From: Micromussa lordhowensis
Lineage: Eukaryota; Cnidaria; Anthozoa; Scleractinia; Lobophylliidae
DNA: 64,000 bases
Direction: 5' to 3'
Assembly (NCBI GenBank): GCA_964020085.1
Contig: OZ026598.1
Coordinates: 6,759,424-6,823,423 of the forward strand
Within the stretch, counting starts at the first letter, position 1. Each line of letters starts with the position of its first letter. Positions 34,949 through 43,761 of this stretch are shown here, piece after piece. The notes below the pieces were generated by a model. That model was not told the origin of the DNA. It was given only the letters and a program-made list of their open reading frames with translations, and made no database searches. The translations under genes were made by a program, and so were the position numbers.

Positions 34949-37295
34949 TGATTTTTTCAGGCTTCTTCTTTCCAGTTGCTTAAATTGGAAAATTCACTGC
35001 GAGGATCATTCTTTACTTTCATCTATGACCGCAGTTCAAATATATGAATTATTTCATATATACTTACATCATTTTACTCCTCACGGGAAGATATGAACTC
35101 AACAAATTGACCTCGCTCCCAATGTGTGGCTTCATAGCTCAGTTGGTAGAGCATCGCACCGGTATCGCGGAGGTCACGGGTTCAAATCCCGTTGAAGCCC
35201 TGATTTTTTCAGGCTTCTTCTTTCCAGTTGCTTAAATTGGAAAATTCACTGCGAGGATCATTCTTTACTTTCATCTATGACCGCAGTTCAAATATATGAA
35301 TTATTTCATATATTCTTACATCATTGCTTAGACTGGGTGTAAAAGCATGATTAAGAAAAACACTTGCGCGTACAACGCCATAAATGATTACCCTATGAAG
35401 CCACCTTAGGTAGAAGGGGACGGAAATTGCTCTTGTAAACTGTGTACTCGGCATAGCATTCACACTTATATAAAAGGCACACACAATTAAAAGCATCCAA
35501 ACTAGGCTACTGAAGTTATAGCCACGTAAAGGTGATGACTTCTTATCACACCTCAATAATATCACAGTTTAAAATACCCATCTTATTAGAACCAAAATGT
35601 TGGTTTTTATCCATTCTCCAAGAATAGTCAGAAAAAATACAAAGGGGTGCAAAATACAACTCATAAATGAAACCTTTATAAAGTTCTTTTTTTAAAAAAA
35701 AAAAGCCATTACACCTTGGCAAAAAAACATTTGAAAGTACCGCTCCCATACAAACGTCACGTCGCATGGTCAATTTAACGATTGAAAAACCAAAATGTGT
35801 ACTGTAGGAAATGTTAACATTTTTGAACACTGAAGTTTAAAACCTGTTTTAAGTGAGCATAATTTGAAATCGGCTCGGATACTTTAAATTCCCTCCACTT
35901 TAAGCTACGTAGTATAAACAATTTCAAAACAACCAAAAAGAGCCCTTCACTCTAAATTGTACTCACATGTGGAAGATCCTGACCAGGTTGGACGTAATAT
36001 TTCAAGTGAGTCTTTGACCATTTTCCAAGAGTGGCATATCTTCGCAAGCGACTTCCTGGAGTGGGATCACTCATACCACACCGAGGCTTCTTCATGAGTC
36101 GAACAGTTGAGTCGTCCAGTTTGCCACTGACCTGGAGACCATAGAACTCCTGGAATTGTCGGATGGCCGTGCTAACATCGTGGTTACCACTGCGAGTTTT
36201 TGATATGTAGCCGTAACGCATTAAATAGCGCTAAAAGAATAATTATCAACGACATTTTAGTAAACTTAGACTAATCCTTTACAAGCAAAATCAACAAGCA
36301 AAGCCCATTTGGTCGGATTTGTTGCAGTGTCTGCAGTGTGTCTGCACTAAAGAAGAAATATAAATGAACGGCTGGCATGACAAAACAAATATGTTGCCTT
36401 TGGGGAGAAGACGATGAACCCGCCTTTCTTAAAGTGATTGTAACTCGTAGAGACCTTCAACCCAACCGCGAGTTAAAAGAGCTTGCAAGACTTAGAAACT
36501 GGTTCAATTCAGTATTGCTCTTTGGATATGATAGCAAAATATCTGGTTGGTAAAAGCACCAGAAAGCACGTACAGTATTTGCACTTTTTTTGAGTGTTTA
36601 ATGCATCAGCCAAAAATTCTTCAGGATAGTTAATCGCGCCACTTTCTTTTAAAAATCGTATTTTTGTTTCGCTGGAAGCGTATTGTGATCATCCCTATTT
36701 TTTTTTTGTTCCGTGGTCCGGCAGTTTTCATAATAACACCCTATAACGCCCATGCACAAATCATGAACACGTGGTAGAGTTAACAAGTAAAAATGTCAAC
36801 ACGAGTATGACTGCATCAATGGTACAAAAACTGTTCACATCTATTAATTCTTGTTCTTGTTTTACATTTTTTTGTATTTTTGTTTTGTTTTAAATTAATT
36901 GGTTTAGTTTAAGTAGTTCGCATACATTTAAGAGGTTAAAAATCAGCTTGCAATTACGCATTGCGGACCTATTTTTCAATAAGCACAAATTGCCCAAATT
37001 AACCCCTTGTCTGAGTATTAATCTGGAATCCATTACATACGAAGGCCATAGTTTTGACAATGTTTCATATTATTAATTGCCAAATTTACGCGATTTTTGG
37101 TGTGTTGTTTTGGGGTTCAATTTTGATGAACTTGTTTCTAAAACAAAAAACAGTCGATAAGCAGAAATTCCCCTTGATTAATAGTTGGCTAGAAGTATTC
37201 ATTTGAAATCCACTACATACCAAGGCCATAGTTTGGTCATCTTCGCAAATCGCAAATCCAATGAAGAACGACAGCAAAAACACGGCAGCCAACAT
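30873..37295 (-). CDS. MMP-C': metalloproteinase-ShKT, second copy, 6 exons
   Basis: Minus-strand exons 37295-37221, 36230-35967, 33815-33715, 32939-32626, 31913-31869 and 31003-30873 reproduce MMP-C with all splice borders intact and the same length (309 residues). Cysteine switch [18 protein letters not shown], Met-turn AIMYP and all six ShKT cysteines are present. Differences from C are few (PYRFNGPGG for [15 protein letters not shown] for VTLGKW, TAPS for TAQS at the linker-ShKT join, LFRN for LFKN at the end). Intron 2 is lengthened by the 988-bp tRNA palindrome. The TATA box is kept at 37359-37364. No disabling change is seen, so both copies may be active. Confidence 0.88.
34411..34482 (-). 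tRNA. tRNA-Thr(GGT)-like gene 1
   Basis: A 72-base cloverleaf: acceptor GGCTTCA/TGAAGCC, A box TAGCTCAGTTGG, B box GGTTCGAATCC, T arm ACGGG/CCCGT, followed by a T6 terminator. By position the anticodon is GGT (Thr). However, base 33 is C where elongator tRNAs have U, and the anticodon stem has an A31-C39 mismatch. Either a functional variant or a tRNA-derived repeat that keeps only the Pol III promoter. Confidence 0.7.
34663..34734 (-). tRNA. tRNA-Thr(GGT)-like gene 2
   Basis: Identical 72-base copy of the first, 252 bp away on the same strand. It has the same C33 and A31-C39 peculiarities and A and B boxes intact. Confidence 0.7.
34876..34947 (+). tRNA. tRNA-Thr(GGT)-like gene 3
   Basis: Plus-strand copy facing away from gene 2. 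A box TAGCTCAGTTGG, B box GGTTCGAATCC, and a T6 Pol III terminator at 34952-34957 inside a CCTGATTTTTTCAGG palindrome. Confidence 0.7.
35128..35199 (+). tRNA. tRNA-Thr(GGT)-like gene 4
   Basis: Fourth copy, 252 bp after the third. It differs by TTCAAAT for TTCGAAT in the T loop. T6 terminator at 35204-35209. Confidence 0.68.
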
Positions 37296-37639
37296 TTTTA
37301 TGATAAGTCTGCAGAGAGCTCCGATTGAATTGAACATTCAGAAGACTGGCCTACTTACTTTATAGCAAACGCTTGAATTCTTATTGTATGGCTTAGATAA
37401 ATACTTAACGTAAATATTTGGTAACACATTAGTTAAATGCAGGTATCAGAGTTTGGTCATGGACCAGCTAAGCAAGTACAGCGTACTTTTACGTTAAGTG
37501 GCAAAAAGGCACCGCACATTGGATAAGTGCATACTACAGCTACCTAAATAAGTCTTTTGTTTTAGGTTGTTTTGTGTGACGCATGTAACCACAGTTCTGT
37601 TTGCATTCAATTTCAAACTATTGACAGTGTTTGTTATGT

Positions 37640-38590
37640 GACAACAGTCATTTTTGCCTATGTGGCATCTTGCTCTTAGAAAGTGTTAATGGTCTTGACC
37701 CTCACTTTGCTTTTGGTCAAATGGGTCTGCTATTATGTCTCGCAATGCAACATTTTTTGCTCATATTTCAGTTAGACATATCGGCACGTCGCACGTAATC
37801 CTAATTTTTAATCATTTCTAACTCTATTCTATTCTTTTTCTACATTTGAGCCAACGGGTAAAAGATATTTATATAAAGTACCTTGTGTGGGATAATATAC
37901 AGCCCCCGAAATAATCCCGACCCGAAGAATTGCCCCCCGCCTTTTTTTCCTGTTGGCCCCGAAATGATCCCACTAAATTTAAGGAATGGTGTTTAAACAT
38001 TTCTCTAGTGAGCCTGAAGTTATTTCTGAGAGTTTGCTTCAAAGTTAAGAATTCAAAATAAATGAATGAACCCCACGTTAGATTTCCATCAGTTTTAAAA
38101 AGATTGAAACGAGGTGTAGGCTAAACTCTAAATGTTATCCGACTATGAAGCTGATGCTCTTAAACGTATCTTCTACTTGGTTAATATTAATACTTTAGTC
38201 ATAAGTTCATCCACATTTAATGATTGTCTCGATCGTTTTGGCATCTTATAAAGAAAACGTGTCTTTAGCTCTAAAATTCTGGTCGCCTATCAGTCTCAAA
38301 TGATTTTTTACAGGTTACACTGCTGTTTCATTAACGCCTCCCTTTGTTACGAGTGTAAACACCAGTTAATGACAATCTTGACAGTTTTGCCACACTAAGA
38401 ACGTACGCATGCAGGGTTTTACAAGTCTACAGGTCTAGTGGCCTGTGTATCTGTGGTCTAAAGGTCTAGTGACCAGTATATCGGTTGCGTTTTCTGAAAG
38501 TGTACATCGTCCTTTTTAGTTATGCTTTTATAGTTTCGAATCCAGACCATAGTTATACACCGACTTGAAAGTCACCATTAAAAAAAATGC
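37640..38590. other. Non-coding stretch right of the duplication
   Basis: The first ~100 bp match the flank of the MMP-D block (about 48983 onward). A C-rich segment around 37900-37975 contains repeated CCCCGAAATAATCCC-like words. Single diverged units of the downstream array may begin near 38270. No gene is recognised. Confidence 0.5.
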
Positions 38591-39385
38591 AAATGTAACT
38601 TCGCTCTACTGCCGCCTGTGAGTTCTACAAGGTCTTCCAACAGTCCATGTGTAATATATTCATAGTTATCCATACGACATTTAATGAATATCTTGTCGAC
38701 AGTTTTCATTCCTAAAAGATTGTTCTACAGCTCTACATTTCTAGTCGCCTGGGAGTCTGACGTGTTTCCAAAGCCTTTGAATAGCCGCTGGGTATTTTTT
38801 CATTGTTACCATATTCCCAAACCATTTTTAATTAATGACCACCTTGACAGTTCGCATTCCTAAAAAGAATGTTTTATAGCTCTAATTTTCTAGTCGCCTG
38901 TGAGTCTGACATAATCTCAAAAGTCTTCAAATAGCCGCTGGGCAATGTTTCCATTGTTACTATATTCACAAGCCATTTTTAATGGCTCTCTTTTAATTAA
39001 TGGTCTACCTTTCTAGTCGCCTTTGAGTTTGACGTGATAGTCTAAACGTCTTCAAATAACCGCTGGGTAATGCTTTTTTAGCTACTCACACGCCATTTAA
39101 TGACAGCTCATTCCTAAATAGAGTGTTCTACGCTCCTCTTGTGTAGTTGCACGTGAGTCCAACATGATTTCTAATAGTTTTCAAATAGCCCTTGGGTAAT
39201 GCTTTCTTAGCTATTCACATGCCATTTAATGACCTTCTTGACAGTTTTCATTGCTAAATAGAGTGTTCTACGCTCTACTTTTTGTAGCTTTCCGTGAGAC
39301 GGACGTCATTTCTAAAAGTCTTCAAATAGCCTCTGCGTAATGCCTCAAAGCTATTCACTCGCCATTTAATGACCTTCTTGACACT
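38590..39385. repeat. Array of ~125-150-bp degenerate tandem units
   Basis: About six head-to-tail units share the words CTAGTCGCCTGTGAGTCTGAC, TCTTCAAATAGCCGCTGGGT, AATGCTTTCTTAGCTATTCA and CCATTTAATGACCTTCTTGAC. CTAGTCGCCT or its variant falls near 38602, 38741, 38890, 39013, 39143 and 39284. Diverged units recur at 49265-49620, beside MMP-D. Not coding. Confidence 0.8.
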
Positions 39386-39419
39386 TTGTTTGTTCGAGAT
39401 CGAGAAATCTGGCCGCGAT

Positions 39420-39880
39420 CCAAGAAAAATGTTGATGTGTCGCTTTGTCAGGTTTTTTTAATGAAAAAACTTTTTCGCGCAGTTTGTCGCGCTCTTGACT
39501 TTATGTAAGCAGGATCGATACGAAAGATGTTAAAAGTCCCAATTTTATAAAAGAATTAAGAAATGGTGAACGTGCAGCGTGCAGTTATCGAGTTATATAT
39601 GCACGCGGGAGGTTGCTAAGCACGAAAGAAGCGTAAGAGTCGCACGAGGCGATAGCCGAGTGCGACTCTAGCTTCTTGAGTGCTTAGCAAACCTCCCAAG
39701 TGCATATATAACTTGATAACCGCACGCTGCACGTTCACCATTTCTTTTATAACATAGAGATTTTTCAAAAGCATTTTTTATTGAATCTCGCAATGCTTAC
39801 ATGAAGTCAAAAGCACGATAAACCGCGCGAAAATGTTCATTCAAAAAGCTGACAAAGCGACACATCAACATTTTTCTTTG
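39420..39880. repeat. 461-bp foldback element
   Basis: Arms of about 220 bp: AAGAAAAATGTTGATGTGTC at the left mirrors GACACATCAACATTTTTCTT at the right. Inner arms around ATGGTGAACGTGCAGCGTGC and GCACGCTGCACGTTCACCAT are also mirrored, centred near 39650. A shorter relative of the inner part lies at about 42125-42250. Confidence 0.85.
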
Positions 39881-40097
39881 ACTGCCGTGAGTTACTTCAA
39901 ACTGCTCAGTTAACCTAAATACCGAACTAATAACAAAGAGAAATGACTATCGGAAGAAGCGTTTCTTTTAGAAAAGTTAGTTCAATTTGATCGGTTTGCC
40001 GAAGAATTAAGACTTGAAGACAAACTGCACATTTTCAATAGTGCAATGCTGGAAAAATGGTGCCACTTCTCTTGTGACTTGTGAAGTGTTTATTTCT

Positions 40098-41814
40098 TCA
40101 TGCGGAACCATTGCTCGCTCGGACTCTGGATTGCACCACTGACGAATCCGTAGGTAAATAACCAGAACTTGGGGCCGTAAGCGCCCTTGACAGCACATCA
40201 CTGCAATTTTGAAGCTGTGAAACGGATGGTCGAGAGTTGTAATGTGTAAGGGACTGCTCGTTTCGATGGCCTGAAATGGACATGATATGTCGATTAGGAA
40301 CGCCGGCATTGGACCACAGTGTTATGGCTGTCGCTCTGATGCTGTGGTTTGTGTATATTCTGGAAAGGCCGGCCGCTTTGCTGATATTTTTCATCATGTT
40401 TGCGAGGGTGTTGACGCCAAGTGGCCTTTGCTCGAACCACACATCATCTTCAGGACTGAAATTTGCCTCCGGATACTGAAAAAAAGCACTGCAATTCGGG
40501 TTGATCTTTTCAAGGTAGAGTTTCAGAGCCTTGTAGCCATCGTTTTGGTCTTCCGTTTCGTAGATTCCTGCTTCTTTCTCGTCACTGGGTTTGTCATTGA
40601 CACCACCTCGATGGTTTTTGGCAGCTTCATCGTGGGCCATGGTTGTAAACTTTCGCCCGGCTGCATCAACAGCGAAGTTGAAGCTTTTAGTGATCAGAGC
40701 TCTTTGTCCTTCGCGGCCTCTTCGGCAAAAGAAAAGAACGATATGAAACCACACATTTCGTAACAGCGAGAGAGGGGAAAAAAGCGAGAAAACACCACTG
40801 GCTTTGAGCTGTTGGAGATGGTCTTCTTCAATTGCAGGTTTGTGGGTCACGTTTTCTTTTCCACTTCGTTTTAAATTGATAAGTTGCGCGTCTAACATCT
40901 GGTTTGACCGCACAAATCTCGAATCACTTGCTAACTGCAGCCCTTTGTTGTAAGGAGGAGAATTCAAATATCTTTCGATTCCGTGCCTGAATCCGAGCAA
41001 GGTAGATTTGCTGTATGGCTCTCCTTTTTTGTGTTCTTGCCTCGGCGTAAAATCGTCTCAGGTTGTGGTCCAGCTGACCGATCATCATGTTTTCAAGCGG
41101 TGTTGTTATAGCTTTCTCTGAGCACCAGGCTGAAATTTAATACATGAATGGCTCAACAAAAATTGATCCCCACTTCTTTAAATTCTTTGTTTGATAAAAT
41201 AAATAAATACAGAATACTGAGGTTTCAAGGGAAATGCTAGAATTGTAAGCTTGAGCTTATATCATTGTGCAGTCGCTCCTTGAAGCGGCGCTCAGAGTTC
41301 TTCGATCGAGCAAGACTGAAAAAAAATATCAGAGGCTATCGATATTTTGTTTAAACTTGCCTTTTTACTTACTGTTCAGTAAAATTATTAACTTAAATGT
41401 TTTCGGAACAGAAAGGTTAAATTGGTAAGGTCATAAAAATACACAGGAATTTGCTAAAAGTTGCATGTTTCGGGACAAGTTTGCTCGCCGAAAGCAATTA
41501 ATGGGTTTCGATGCCACAAAAGTTTTACAATAAAAGCTTGTACGGATTTTATTGTCGCCATATTAATCGTTGAAATTTCTCTCTAAAGTAGCTACAATGT
41601 ATTACTTACCTCGAAATGTAGTCACAGACCAATTTGTAGATTTTTTGGTGTTTTCTGAGTGTCTTTGCTCAAGTAGGTTACTCATTTCCTGCTCGCTTAA
41701 ATTTGCGAATCTCTTAGTCTTAGCTGGAGGCTCGTCAAAAAACTGGAGATTAAAATTTGGTAGATCACACGAAATACCTTCTTCATCCCCGGGATAATTA
41801 AAAGTTTTTTCCAT
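40098..41814 (-). pseudogene. Crypton-like tyrosine recombinase gene, 2 exons, one frameshift
   Basis: Exon 1 (41814-41610) starts MEKTFNYPGDEEG and ends ..NTKKSTNWSVTTFR at a GTAAGT donor. Exon 2 (41129-40098) continues AWCSEKAITPLENM, a SAM-like N-terminal domain. An A6 run near 41022-41027 shifts frame by one base (RFYAEARTQK, then GEPYSKSTLLGF in the next frame). The rest is a 300-codon frame with the recombinase fold: RRGREGQR (box I Arg), HSIR (His-x-x-Arg), SGH and the nucleophile region SLTHYN (Tyr254 of that frame). Catalytic residues look complete, so only the frameshift, possibly an assembly error, disables it. The family resembles Crypton recombinases and their domesticated relatives (KIAA1958/ZMYM2/QRICH1 type); assignment is by eye. 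Confidence 0.72.
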
Positions 41815-41929
41815 ATTTGAGGAGAAAACAAACTAGAACTGGTGTTTTAAAAAGTGGTAACATCGATGATAAAAGTTGCGGAGAAAAAAATGCAAAACAA
41901 ACTGACGTCAGCGTGCAACCCACGGGCAA

Positions 41930-42018
41930 ATAGGCCGCGCGTATTAGCCAATCAGAACGCGCGCTTCGCCAAGGCTATGTTATAAATGGTAATCGTGCAG
42001 GTCCAGTTGTTCAAAGGC

Positions 42019-42053
<35 letters not shown>

Positions 42054-42250
42054 GTAGATAAGTGTTAACAAAACAAACCACGCTATCCACTGGATAATGA
42101 TTTATCCGGTAGATAGCGTTGCAACTATCGAGTTATGGACCGGATGAACTTGGGAGGTTTGCCAAGCACTCAAGAAGTTTCTTTCGTGCTTGGCAACCTC
42201 CTGCGTGCATCACTAACTCTACAGTTGCACGCTGTACGCTTGCTATTTCT
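41930..42250. repeat. Foldback MITE and GC-rich repeat upstream of the recombinase
   Basis: A clear palindrome at 42017-42120 has arms TGGATAACGCTATCCACCGG and ATAAATCACTATCC mirrored on the right. A second imperfect hairpin (AACTTGGGAGGTTTGCCAAG ... CTTGGCAACCTCC) follows to about 42250 and resembles the inner arms of the 39.65-kb foldback. The AGCCAATCAG at about 41948 is a CCAAT-box match upstream of the recombinase gene, but the same phrase is common in repeats. Confidence 0.65.
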
Positions 42251-42433
42251 TAACTAGCGGAATTCCCATGATCGAAATACCTTTTACGGCAAGTTCTTGG
42301 TGTATCCCTTATCATAGTGTATTTAGAACATAGCATAGTATATTTATCCTCATTATAGTGTATTAGATACACTATAATATCTGGAAGGGATACATGAAGT
42401 ACTTAGGGGACACCTACGTACTGCTGGCCAAAT

Positions 42434-42841
42434 CCCGGGGTACTTAAAAAAGTGTAATACGGGGAGGCCCCGCCCCGAGGTCCAACCCCTTACCCTTTTA
42501 TATACCATTTTGGCAGAAAAGGTACCCCTTTTATATACCTTTTATCGAGAAAAGGTACCCCTTTCACATACCTACTTTAGAACACTGCACCCCATTTCTA
42601 AGCCCTTCTTGTTGTCATTTTCATGTAGTGCTTAATAAATAAACTGATACAGCCATAAGTGCGTCTATTCGAAATACTTTAATTAAAGGCCCTTGTAAAT
42701 ACCTAAATGACCGATTTCCCTACCCTTTTATATACCTCAACTTGTGAAATCCCTACCCTTTTATATACCTGAAGCCTGAAAATGGTACCCCTTTCGGGCG
42801 GAGCCTCCCCATGTAGGCCATTATAGAGAGTACCCCCCGGG
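42434..42841. mobile_element. 408-bp hAT-like MITE with 8-bp target duplication
   Basis: Left end CCCGGGGTACT, right end AGTACCCCCCGGG. Longer arms share GGGGAGGC.CCGCCC. Flanks are GGCCAAAT (42426-42433 and 42842-42849), an 8-bp duplication as in hAT elements. MMP-C and C' have an uninterrupted CTGGCCAAAAATCTAG there. Internally TACCCTTTTATATACC-like words repeat. No coding capacity. Confidence 0.8.
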
Positions 42842-43213
42842 GGCCAAATTCTCTAGATTTCACATTTTACAACAACTACTGGCCATCTTTTGGCACTGAA
42901 CATTTTCCACTTCCTCTGCGGTCAATAGAGATGTGGCACTCAATTCCACTAGCATGTTTTCAGCTATCGTCGTGAAATAAACGAAGCAAAAATCTCTTAG
43001 CAACCGAATTGCAAGTGAATGTTACGCCCTCTACTGATCACGCGATTTTATTTTAATAACATAATAGATTCTTCACTGTCCAGTTAGTGTTGACCAAGAG
43101 GACAAGTCTGGACAAGCCTTTTGTTTTGTTTTCACTGTACTAGACTGACGTTCATTAGAATGCAGGACAACACTTAATTAGTATGCAGGAAATCCAAATT
43201 AGTATGCAGGGTT

Positions 43214-43272
43214 GGCAGGGGAAGGCAAGGGGGAGGCAAGGGGGAGGCAAGGGGGAGGCAAGGGGGAGGCAG
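43214..43272. repeat. G-rich minisatellite
   Basis: Four or more copies of GGGGGAGGCAA in tandem. The C and C' blocks have only the unexpanded GGCAGGGGAAGGCAAGGGG. The runs of G could form a quadruplex. Confidence 0.8.
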
Positions 43273-43687
43273 AAACGAGGCTTAATGTTTAACATAGTAT
43301 ACTACTGAAATTCGTAATAGAAAATGAATGAACCAAAACCAACACGTTTTGATCTGTTTCTTTTATTTTCTTGTTTATTTCATATACTTCTACAATAAAG
43401 GTAGACACGAGTTTTTCTTCAGTTTACTCCTGACCTGCAACCAAACATAGAAAACATTTCAGTACGCTATTCAAATTACGAACAGTCAATATACACCTGA
43501 ATTATTGAATTTATGTTCTCTTGTGGAAGTTTATGCAAAGAGTTCTTAAGACATTATTTATCAGGTTCCGTGTAACCGATGATTGTTTGACACATGGTAG
43601 CATGCTATATGCGAATGTATGCTCATGCTTTGGCTTATGGTATACGATCTAAATTTTTATGGACTTGTTCTGTTATTCGCATTAACC

Positions 43688-43712
43688 GCCGCCCCCCCCC
43701 CCCCCTCCCCCC
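43688..43712. repeat. Poly-C tract
   Basis: A near-uninterrupted run of C (15 Cs, a T, then more Cs) where the C and C' blocks read CACCCCTGTCACC. Possibly inaccurately sequenced. Confidence 0.8.
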
Positions 43713-43761
43713 ATCAACCTCCCAATGAAATCTTTCTTACAGTTAATTCTCTTCTCTATTA

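Larger units (their letters stand above)
34334..35321. mobile_element. 988-bp palindromic insertion carrying four tRNA-like genes
   Basis: Absent from MMP-C (18920) and MMP-D (46735) at the same intron position. Flanked by a 13-bp duplication CATTGCTTAGACT (34321-34333 and 35322-35334). Inside are four units of about 252 bp, two on each strand, arranged as a head-to-head palindrome centred near 34785. Each unit has one tRNA-like sequence, a T6 run after it and the same flanks (CAAATATATGAATTATTTCA on one side, GGAAAATTCACTGCGAGGAT on the other). No protein-coding gene is credible here. Confidence 0.88.

Noticed and set aside
34375..35235. Three 63-residue frames (..[18 protein letters not shown]..) as small proteins
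   Set aside because: They are translations across the tRNA-like genes. The same false peptide appears wherever this tRNA sequence is six-frame translated.
40276..40763. A 158-codon plus-strand frame
   Set aside because: It is antisense to the tyrosine recombinase, whose minus-strand frame has recognisable catalytic motifs.
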